From an uncultured Litorilinea sp. (GTDB lineage: Bacteria > Chloroflexota > Anaerolineae > Caldilineales > Caldilineaceae): a stretch of DNA of 5,513 nucleotides. Location: contig CAMPHP010000266.1 of assembly GCA_946885925.1 (NCBI GenBank), positions 1 through 5,513 on the forward strand, written 5' to 3'. The translations under genes and the position numbers were made by a program. Positions 1-4,453 of this stretch are shown piece by piece. The notes below the pieces were generated by a model that was not told where the DNA came from, searched no databases, and saw only the letters and a program-made list of their open reading frames with translations. The first letter of the stretch is position 1, and every line of letters begins with the position of its first letter.

Positions 1-203
1 ATATAAAGAGGCTTTAGATTACGCACACCATGCGTATCTACGCCATGCAGATTGGCCCACACCAGCACATCAGCGGCATCAGCCGCATGATCCGAGGGTA
101 CACCAGCACACTCAAAGATGGTCTGTGCAAAGGCTCGCAATTTGTCAGCATTGACCCGAACTTTTGCTGCTTTGTCTGTTACTGATTGTTCAAAAACCGA
201 CAC
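1..203 (-). CDS. Ldh_2 family (malate/L-lactate/ureidoglycolate-type) dehydrogenase, N-terminal part
   Basis: Only the first 67 codons are present; the gene runs off the left edge. The product begins MSVFEQSV and contains LRAFAQTIFECAGVP, followed by a helix and ADVLVWANLHGVDTHGV. This is the N-terminal pattern of the Ldh_2 family (malate dehydrogenase YlbC, sulfolactate dehydrogenase ComC, ureidoglycolate dehydrogenase AllD), in which a segment of the type A-x-L-x-G-[IV]-x-[ST]-H-G is highly conserved; here the His is residue 58. The family is NAD(P)-dependent and oxidises or reduces 2-hydroxy/2-oxo acids in the cytosol, usually with L-type stereochemistry. The start is GTG, chosen because AGGGAG lies about 9 bases upstream on the minus strand and the family alignment begins soon after. 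It follows the D-2-hydroxyacid dehydrogenase by 38 bp in the same direction, so the two are probably co-transcribed. Family assignment is firm; the substrate is unknown. Confidence 0.85.
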   Translation of the reverse strand, partial: MSVFEQSVTDKAAKVRVNADKLRAFAQTIFECAGVPSDHAADAADVLVWANLHGVDTHGVRNLKPLY

Positions 204-241
204 TGGTTATCTCTCCCTAATAGTTCCCTAATTGTTAATGT

Positions 242-1261
242 TTAACGACGACGCAAGCCGCCACGCGGCTTAACACTGGCATTCATCACATGGCGCGGCA
301 AGAAGCCTTGAAGAACATCACTGACCGTCGCAGTGACGGCTGTGTGAAGATCTTCAATGGCTTGCAACGAATAGGCTGCCATGTGAGGGGTCAAAATTAC
401 ATTGTCCATTGAACGCAAAAGGCTATCCTCATCCAACGGTTCAGGATCAAAAACATCTAAACCTGCCCCAGCGATCTGTTTGGCTTGTAATGCAGCAATC
501 AGTGCGGCTTCGTCCACGACAGGGCCGCGGCTTGTATTCACCAAATAAGCAGTTGGCTTCATCAATTCAAGTTGGCGTGCGCCAATCAACCCGCGTGTCT
601 GCGGCATCAATGGCGTGTGGACCGAAACATAATCCGACTGCGCGAGGAGTTCATCCAACGACACCATGCGTACTCGGTACGCGTCTGCTTGGGCTTGACT
701 CACATAGGGGTCGTAGGCCAGCAGTTCCCCCATAATGTTCACCAGATTATGCGCCACATGGCGTGCAATGCGACCAAAACCGACCAACCCGACGGCTTGC
801 GTCGAGAGGCGCGGCATTGGCCCAACATGCTCCACAGCACCACCCCAGTTACCCGAGCGTACAAAGCGATCCAGCATGGTAATCCGTCGTGCCAACGAAA
901 GGATAAGCCCAGTGGCATGATCGGCAACCTCCGGAACACAATACTCGGCAGCGTTCGCCACCACAATCCCCTGGCTGGTTGCAGCCTCCATGTCTACGCT
1001 ATCCATTCCAATGCCAAACCGTGCAATTAGTTGGCATTTCGGAAGTTGTGACAACACATTTTCTGTCAAGGGAGTATAAAGACCCAAATAGACCAGGATG
1101 TCGGCATCTCTACCAGCAGCGATGATCTCCTCCTCTGTTGTGCACTCGGCCAATGTCACCGTCGCACCCAACGCTTCCCAGGCAGCACGCTGGCGAGGGA
1201 ACTTGTCAATCGACCTGTCGAACTGACTGTCAACAATAAGAATTTGGGGGCCAGATGTCAC
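242..1261 (-). CDS. D-isomer-specific 2-hydroxyacid dehydrogenase (phosphoglycerate dehydrogenase/CtBP-like)
   Basis: A complete 339-residue cytosolic enzyme of usual family length. It should reduce a 2-oxo acid to the D-2-hydroxy acid, or the reverse, with NAD(H). The substrate-binding domain comes first, with RFGIGMDSVD at 81-90 and EVADHATGLILSLARR at 111-126. The Rossmann domain follows: the nucleotide loop GFGRIA at 161-166 (GxGxxA rather than GxGxxG), and Asp184 in AYDPY, which favours NAD over NADP. The catalytic residues are all visible: Arg245 in NTSRG, Glu274 in DPEP and His293 in LTPHMA, with the normal 19-residue Glu-His spacing. The EYCVPEVADHA segment resembles the CtBP/phosphoglycerate dehydrogenase branch. 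The start is GTG, with GAGGAG six bases upstream. The C-terminus is basic (KPRGGLRRR). It lies 80 bp after the SDR gene and 38 bp before the Ldh_2 gene, all leftward. No serine-biosynthesis neighbours or ACT domain are present, so a catabolic 2-hydroxy-acid role is more likely than SerA. Confidence 0.92.
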   Translation of the reverse strand: MTSGPQILIVDSQFDRSIDKFPRQRAAWEALGATVTLAECTTEEEIIAAGRDADILVYLGLYTPLTENVLSQLPKCQLIARFGIGMDSVDMEAATSQGIVVANAAEYCVPEVADHATGLILSLARRITMLDRFVRSGNWGGAVEHVGPMPRLSTQAVGLVGFGRIARHVAHNLVNIMGELLAYDPYVSQAQADAYRVRMVSLDELLAQSDYVSVHTPLMPQTRGLIGARQLELMKPTAYLVNTSRGPVVDEAALIAALQAKQIAGAGLDVFDPEPLDEDSLLRSMDNVILTPHMAAYSLQAIEDLHTAVTATVSDVLQGFLPRHVMNASVKPRGGLRRR

Positions 1262-1299
1262 GCACGACTCCTCTCCAACTGAATGGCAGGTAGAACATT

Positions 1300-1317
1300 A
1301 CATCCGCATGCGTATGT
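1300..1317. repeat. 18-bp near-perfect palindrome between the SDR and D-2-hydroxyacid dehydrogenase genes
   Basis: ACATCCGCATGCGTATGT pairs with its own reverse complement at eight of nine base pairs; the mismatch is C1304 against T1313. It lies in the 80-bp gap between two co-directional genes, about 38 bp upstream of the GTG start at 1261. It differs from the TGGT-N3-AYCA elements elsewhere in the window. It could be a protein-binding dyad. It is not a terminator, because there is no loop and no T-tract. One such dyad is expected by chance in a few kilobases, so the functional claim is weak. Confidence 0.3.
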
Positions 1318-1341
1318 TGGAAAAACGGCTGAAGTGCCGAA

Positions 1342-2129
1342 TCAGGGCAATGGCGGTAATTGTAGGCCATGCACAAAACCACCATCCACCCGCAACATCG
1401 TACCCGTCACATAATCGGCGGCATCCGAGGCGAGAAAGACTACAGCCCGCCCAATGTCATCTGGTGTACCCAGCCGCTTCCACGGCAGACGCTGGGTACC
1501 CGAACGGATCTCTTCCTCCGTGGCATAGTTGCGTTCCCCCGGCGTATCGATCCAGCCAGGGTTGATGACATTGACATTGAGATGATGTTCAGCCAGTTCC
1601 GCCGCCATCGTGCTTGCCAAATGGTTGATGGCGGCTTTTGCCAATTATAGGCAGCGCTCGTAGGTGCTGCGAGTTCGGCAAAAATGGAGCTAATGACGAT
1701 GATCTTACCTGCGCTACGCCCGCGGCGTTCCTGACGCACCATCTGTTGTGCAGCCAACTGGCAGGTGTGAAAGACACCAAATTGGGCGACTTCCAATACA
1801 CGCAAGACATGTTCCCACTTGGCAGTCAGCACAGGCTCGCGGATCGAGAATCCAGCATTGGCGACAGCAATATCAAGCCTGCCAAAATGTGCGACCACAC
1901 CCGCAAACATTGCCTCCATCGCATCACGTTGCCCAACGTCGGCCTGCCAGAGCAATGCACTTTGTCCCAACTGTTCAACCTGCGCCGCAACCTCTTGGGC
2001 GTCTTCTGGGTGGGAACGATAGTTGATCACGATGTCGGCTCCCTCGGCTGCCATTGCCAATGCACAGCCACGTCCAATGCCACGGGACGCACCAGTGACC
2101 AACGCGACTTTGCCCTCTAATTGGCCCAT
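1342..2129 (-). pseudogene. SDR family oxidoreductase with a single-base frameshift at the catalytic YxxxK
   Basis: Two adjacent frames together encode one classical short-chain dehydrogenase of about 262 residues, the usual length. Codons 1-162 (2129 down to 1644) carry the cofactor loop TGASRGIG at 12-19, an Arg after strand 2 (NYR, 36-38) suggesting NADP, Asp64 in ADV, NAG at 91-93 and the catalytic Ser148 in ISS. The next residues are YN, where the catalytic YxxxK should follow 13 residues after Ser148. The frame is lost there: TATAATTGGCAAAAG reads YNWQK, whereas one extra base gives YN(M/L)AKAAINHLA. From 1644 the other frame continues with NPGWIDTPGE, LGTPDDIGRAVVFLASDAADYVTGTMLRVDGGF and a TGA stop. 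The ATG start has AAGGA eight bases upstream. It is the first gene of the leftward operon. All other motifs are intact, so the lesion is recent or a sequencing/assembly error. As written, neither piece has a complete active site. Confidence 0.9.
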
Positions 2130-2168
2130 GCGGTCATTCCTTCAATCTTTGCCAGATCTCGTCCTGCT

Positions 2169-2200
2169 AAGATCGTGTTCTACGAAGATCGTGTTCTGCC
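2169..2200. repeat. 16-bp tandem duplication in the SDR leader
   Basis: AAGATCGTGTTCT occurs at 2169-2181 and again at 2185-2197, identical over 13 bases with a period of 16. GTTCT recurs at 2203-2207 without the rest of the unit. The repeat lies about 40-70 bp upstream of the SDR start, within the leader predicted from the leftward promoter. It may simply be a slippage product; no function is visible. Confidence 0.6.
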
Positions 2201-2256
2201 GAGTTCTTATGGTAAATGTGGATATGCAAGCAGCAAGTAGTGAGTCGTCCGCTGCA

Positions 2257-2277
2257 AGTGGTCTAGTGGTAGTACCA
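2257..2277 (-). promoter_or_regulatory. Operator copy A (leftward operon), predicted GntR/FCD regulator site
   Basis: Read on the minus strand, this is TGGTACTACCAC, then TAG, then ACCACT. It has a palindromic core TGGT-N3-ACCA (2277-2267) and a third ACCAC half-site eight bases further on. It matches the element at the regulator's own promoter (3579-3599) at 17 of 21 positions. The core fits the FadR-subfamily GntR operator pattern TNGTNNNACNA. Its first T is also the last base of the predicted -10 hexamer, a position suited to repression. Confidence 0.72.
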
Positions 2278-2306
2278 ATGTACTATGGGGCCTAGTGGCT
2301 TGTCAA
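2277..2306 (-). promoter_or_regulatory. Predicted sigma70-type promoter of the leftward SDR operon
   Basis: On the minus strand a perfect TTGACA (2306-2301) is followed, after 18 bases, by TACATT (2282-2277), which matches the TATAAT consensus at 4 of 6 positions. Transcription would start near 2270, giving a leader of about 140 nt before the SDR ATG. Operator copy A begins on the last base of the -10, exactly as at the regulator promoter at 3551-3579. Confidence 0.6.
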
Positions 2307-2367
2307 ACAGCAAGGGCAGCAAGCGGCTTTACTGGTCTGCGCATCTTCTCCTAGCATTCCAATTCGG

Positions 2368-2396
2368 TTGACACAATGCCCCTCCATTGGTACTAT
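2368..2396 (+). promoter_or_regulatory. Predicted sigma70-type promoter towards the aldo/keto reductase
   Basis: TTGACA (2368-2373), 17 bases, then TACTAT (2391-2396, 4 of 6 to TATAAT). The -10 lies inside operator copy C. The start would be near 2403, leaving a leader of about 200 nt before the ATG at 2608; a second, nearer promoter was not evident. The exact -35, the ideal spacing and the overlap with a repeated operator support it. Confidence 0.55.
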
Positions 2397-2408
2397 CACA
2401 ATACCACC
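2388..2408 (+). promoter_or_regulatory. Operator copy C (aldo/keto reductase arm), predicted GntR/FCD regulator site
   Basis: TGGTACTATCAC, then AAT, then ACCACC. It has the same layout and orientation relative to transcription as copies A and B, with one substitution in the core half-site (ATCA for ACCA). Including flanks, it is 21 of 25 identical to copy A when that is read in the opposite orientation. It is followed by a further dyad, TACCACCT-TG-AGGTAGTA (2402-2419, 7 of 8 pairs). It covers the -10 of the rightward promoter. Confidence 0.68.
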
Positions 2409-2507
2409 TTGAGGTAGTAAGCGCCATGAAGCGAAGGCAATTCTTGTCCTCTTTGCCCCGCTATCTATGCCCAACCAAACGGATCGATAACCAATAACGC
2501 GCACTAC

Positions 2508-2540
2508 TATACAAACCTATACAACACACCAAATATACAA
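2508..2540. repeat. Three TATACAA copies in the aldo/keto reductase leader
   Basis: TATACAA occurs at 2508-2514, 2518-2524 and 2534-2540, with start-to-start spacings of 10 and 16 bases. The copies sit in an A/C-rich stretch about 70-100 bp before the aldo/keto reductase start. The 10-bp phasing would place the first two on one face of the helix, as for a second DNA-binding protein. AT-rich composition alone is a plausible alternative. Confidence 0.4.
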
Positions 2541-2607
2541 AGCATCATTTCAAGTCAACAATCAATCAAAGCCTTAAAAGATCAAGTCCAGTGAAAGATA
2601 GGGAGCT

Positions 2608-3516
2608 ATGGAATACCGACAGTTAGGTAGGACGGCGCTGAGCGTCAGTTCCATCGGCTTGGGTTGCGTGACCTTTGGCCGCGAGATCGATGAAGCCACT
2701 GCCTTCACCGTAATGGATCACGCGCGCAACCGTGGTATCAACCTATTGGATACTGCCGAAGCCTATGCAGGTGGTGCCTCGGAAACGATTGTTGGGCGCT
2801 GGCTCAAGGATCGGGATGCACGCGCCGACATGGTTGTCTGCACCAAAGTCAGTGGCAACCTGACTGCCGAACGTATTCTTTCCTCTGCCGAAGCCAGCCT
2901 GCGCCGTCTTAATATTGACACCATCGACCTCTTTCAACTCCACCGCTTTGACCCCACTGTACCCCTTGAAGAGATGCTAGAGGCCCTCAACCAAGTTGTT
3001 CAAAAAGGCTATGCCCGTTCGATCGGGTGCAGCAATTATGCGGCGTGGCAATTAGCCAAAGCATTATGGAGACAAGATGTCAATGGCTGGGCGCGTATGG
3101 AGTCCATCCAACCCATGTACAACTTGGTAGACCGCAGCATTGAGCGTGAACTGCTGCCCCTCTGCGCTGACCAACAAATCGGCGTCATTTCCTATAGCCC
3201 GCTGGGTGCAGGCTTTCTAACTGGCAAGTATCGCCGCCAGGCCGAAGTCCCCAAGGGTACCCGTTTTGATGTCATGCCCGGACATCAGACGATTTACTTC
3301 ACCGAAGCAGGTTGGCGTGTGGTTGAAGGCTTGCGTGCCAAGTCTGAAGAGACAGGAACTACTATGCTCCACCTGGCGCTTGCCTGGGCCATCGGGCAGC
3401 CCACCATAACCTCTGTCCTCATCGGCGCACGTAACATTGAACAGGTTGACCAAGCCTTTGAGGCCGAGTCAATGGGACTCTCCGAAGAAATGCGCGCCGC
3501 CTTAAATCAACTATAA
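2608..3516 (+). CDS. Aldo/keto reductase
   Basis: A complete 302-residue (alpha/beta)8-barrel oxidoreductase of the bacterial YajO/YhdN-like branch, expected to act in the cytosol with NADP(H) on aldehydes or sugars. It opens with MEYRQLGRTALSVSSIGLGC, canonical for the family, which supports the ATG used. The catalytic tetrad is complete: Asp48 and Tyr53 in DTAEAY, Lys80 in VCTKV and His112 in FQLHR. Cofactor-binding signatures follow: GCSNY at 140-144, YSPLG at 196-200, and SVLIGARNIEQVDQ at 269-282. The SD sequence GGGAG is unusually close, only two bases before the ATG. The gene heads the rightward arm, lies downstream of operator copy C, and is 118 bp ahead of the regulator, which has its own promoter. 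Members of this family often sit in sugar catabolism loci as sugar or lactaldehyde dehydrogenases/reductases. The substrate here is not identifiable. Confidence 0.93.
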   Translation: MEYRQLGRTALSVSSIGLGCVTFGREIDEATAFTVMDHARNRGINLLDTAEAYAGGASETIVGRWLKDRDARADMVVCTKVSGNLTAERILSSAEASLRRLNIDTIDLFQLHRFDPTVPLEEMLEALNQVVQKGYARSIGCSNYAAWQLAKALWRQDVNGWARMESIQPMYNLVDRSIERELLPLCADQQIGVISYSPLGAGFLTGKYRRQAEVPKGTRFDVMPGHQTIYFTEAGWRVVEGLRAKSEETGTTMLHLALAWAIGQPTITSVLIGARNIEQVDQAFEAESMGLSEEMRAALNQL

Positions 3517-3520
3517 AAGA

Positions 3521-3530
3521 TCAACGTTGA
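3521..3530. repeat. Perfect 10-bp palindrome after the aldo/keto reductase
   Basis: TCAACGTTGA is self-complementary and lies just past the aldo/keto reductase stop codon, about 20 bp upstream of the regulator's -35. It has no loop and no T-run, so it is not a terminator. It could be a minor binding site or chance. Confidence 0.25.
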
Positions 3531-3550
3531 AAGCAGCGCAAAAAAGCTGA

Positions 3551-3579
3551 TTGACACCACCTAGTTGCTAAGGTATAGT
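3551..3579 (+). promoter_or_regulatory. Strong predicted sigma70-type promoter of the GntR/FCD regulator
   Basis: TTGACA (3551-3556), an ideal 17-base spacer, then TATAGT (3574-3579, 5 of 6 to TATAAT). The predicted start is near 3586, about 50 nt before the regulator's ATG. Operator copy B starts on the last base of the -10, so a bound repressor would block polymerase. This is the classic arrangement for negative autoregulation. Confidence 0.8.
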
Positions 3580-3601
3580 GGTTCTACCACAGAACCACTA
3601 T
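3575..3601 (+). promoter_or_regulatory. Operator copy B at the regulator's own promoter, with 11-bp inverted repeat
   Basis: Two nested symmetries are visible. The inner one is GTGGT-TCT-ACCAC at 3578-3590, fitting TNGTNNNACNA. The outer one is a perfect inverted repeat with 11-bp arms, ATAGTGGTTCT (3575-3585) and AGAACCACTAT (3591-3601), separated by ACCAC. The 21-bp unit shared with copies A and C is 3579-3599: TGGTTCTACCAC, AGA, ACCACT. The arms could also form an RNA hairpin near the 5' end of the transcript, but there is no T-tract, and the match to two other promoters makes a DNA operator the better explanation. Confidence 0.8.
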
Positions 3602-3634
3602 GCTTTAGTCATTGGATGAACAACCACAACATCC

Positions 3635-4345
3635 ATGTCAATTCTACGTCCACTATCTCGCGATACATTAACCAAGCAGGCAGCCGATACGCTGCGCCGC
3701 TTCATCCTCTCCGAAGGATTAAAAGCAGGGGATGTGCTGCCGAGTGAGCGAGAGCTAAGCGAGATCCTCACGGTCAGCCGCAATATCGTGCGCGAGGCGT
3801 TAACAATTTTGGTGGCGGAAGGGTTAATACTCAAGAGACCCGGTAGCGGCATCTTTGTTACTGACTTTGATCCCGCTACCATAACACCCCAGATTGCCGT
3901 TAGCATTGACTATGATGTGCACCACCGCCATGCTCTCAGCGAAGCCCGTGCTGCGGTGGAATTGGGCGCAGTCGAACTCATTGTGTCACGCATCACTGCC
4001 GAGCAGTTAGATCAGCTAGAACGTGTCAATCAGGAGTTGGCGCTTAAGATACAGCAAAGCCGCAGCACCATCCGCAATGACATTGACTTCCACACCATTC
4101 TTTTTCAAGCAACCCACAATCAAGTGCTGGTGGACCTCATTCCACTGTTGGTTGAATACTTTCGCCTTTCGGTCGCCCATAGTCCGACCATTATTCGCCA
4201 TAATGCAGCCCGCATCTTTAGCGAACATCAGCAAATTATCGACTGCTTACGCAAGCGGGACGTAGACGCAACCCGTCAGGCCCTCCTTGCCCATCTGGAT
4301 CCACCAGGAACATCTCCCTGGCGTCAAAAACCGAGTGCAGGTTAG
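3635..4345 (+). CDS. GntR-family transcriptional regulator, FadR subfamily, FCD domain
   Basis: A complete 236-residue DNA-binding regulator. The winged helix-turn-helix lies at about residues 8-76 and reads AADTLRRFILSEGLKAGD, then LPSERELSEILTVSRNIVREAL and GLILKRPGSGIFV, the standard GntR pattern. The all-helical FCD effector domain spans about 98-223. Its metal/carboxylate ligands are Asp149 and His153 (DIDFH), His198 (SEHQQI) and His220 (LLAHL). FCD regulators usually bind small organic or sugar acids and repress catabolic and transport genes. The ATG at 3635 is the first in-frame start after a TGA at 3617 and lacks a clear Shine-Dalgarno sequence; the leader from the predicted start is about 50 nt. 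The gene lies between the oxidoreductase genes and the transporter. Its promoter carries one of three copies of a fitting operator, so it probably controls itself and both flanking operons. Repressor rather than activator is inferred from the operator position over the -10. Confidence 0.93.
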   Translation: MSILRPLSRDTLTKQAADTLRRFILSEGLKAGDVLPSERELSEILTVSRNIVREALTILVAEGLILKRPGSGIFVTDFDPATITPQIAVSIDYDVHHRHALSEARAAVELGAVELIVSRITAEQLDQLERVNQELALKIQQSRSTIRNDIDFHTILFQATHNQVLVDLIPLLVEYFRLSVAHSPTIIRHNAARIFSEHQQIIDCLRKRDVDATRQALLAHLDPPGTSPWRQKPSAG

Positions 4346-4400
4346 CCAATCGCTCTTTGGTTCATTCCCGCCATACATCTGTTTGTGTACCAAGTTTTGC

Positions 4401-4423
4401 TTACTGGTCAATCATTTACTGGT
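4401..4423 (+). repeat. TTACTGGT direct repeat before the binding-protein gene
   Basis: TTACTGGT occurs at 4401-4408 and 4416-4423, a 15-base period, in the 108-bp gap between the regulator and the ABC binding protein. The first copy runs on as TGGT-CA-ATCA, which resembles the operator core but with a two-base spacer, so I do not call it a fourth operator. No good promoter was found in this gap, which suggests transcription from the regulator promoter or a promoter I cannot recognise. Confidence 0.35.
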
Positions 4424-4441
4424 GCATTACGAACTACTAAC

Positions 4442-4450
4442 AAGGAGGTG
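4442..4450 (+). promoter_or_regulatory. Strong Shine-Dalgarno sequence of the binding-protein gene
   Basis: AAGGAGGTG lies just upstream of the ATG at 4454, with five bases between the AGGAGG core and the start. It is the best ribosome binding site in the window. It fixes the start here rather than at the internal ATG-ATG at codons 21-22, which would leave no basic n-region for the signal peptide. A highly translated binding protein is typical of ABC importers. Confidence 0.85.
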
Positions 4451-4453
4451 TCT

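Larger units (their letters stand above)
2130..2607. other. Divergent intergenic control region
   Basis: This 478-bp stretch separates the leftward SDR operon from the rightward aldo/keto reductase and has no convincing gene. It holds a leftward promoter with operator at 2257-2306 and a rightward promoter with operator at 2368-2408. It also contains a 16-bp tandem duplication at 2169-2200, a TACCACCT/AGGTAGTA dyad at 2402-2419 and three TATACAA copies at 2508-2540. The cores of the two operators are centred about 121 bp apart, so one regulator could coordinate both directions, and looping is conceivable. From about 2403 to 2607 the aldo/keto reductase message would have a leader of roughly 200 nt. 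I saw no riboswitch-like fold or terminator in that leader. Confidence 0.75.

Noticed and set aside
572..1030. Plus-strand open frame of 152 codons across the D-2-hydroxyacid dehydrogenase
   Set aside because: It is antisense to a gene with complete catalytic motifs; its protein has no recognisable domain and looks like translated complement.
242..1261. Assignment as serA (serine biosynthesis) or as a named sulfolactate dehydrogenase
   Set aside because: Family motifs do not fix the substrate, there is no ACT domain or serine-pathway neighbour, and no sulfo-lyase gene is in the window, so no gene symbol is given.
1342..1644. Separate 100-residue gene starting at TTG (MAKAAINHLA)
   Set aside because: It is the C-terminal third of the SDR enzyme after the frameshift: it continues the fold precisely and has no ribosome binding site of its own.
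1643..1649. Programmed ribosomal frameshift in the SDR gene
   Set aside because: TATAATTGG contains no X-XXY-YYZ slippery heptamer, and SDR enzymes are not known to use one. A one-base deletion or sequence error is simpler.
1638..2295. Several plus-strand open frames over the SDR gene and divergent region
   Set aside because: They lie opposite the SDR coding sequence or within the promoter region, are rich in Cys/His/Arg typical of antisense translation, and match no family.
3575..3601. Intrinsic terminator for the aldo/keto reductase
   Set aside because: The inverted repeat has no downstream T-tract, overlaps a strong promoter, and recurs at two other promoters, so it is read as an operator.
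3565..3747. Short 60-codon frame over the regulator promoter and start
   Set aside because: It begins upstream of the predicted transcription start, crosses the operator and overlaps the regulator's DNA-binding domain in another frame.
4357..4423. A promoter and fourth operator before the binding-protein gene
   Set aside because: No -35/-10 pair with acceptable spacing was found, and TGGT-CA-ATCA has a two-base rather than three-base centre and lacks the flanking half-site.
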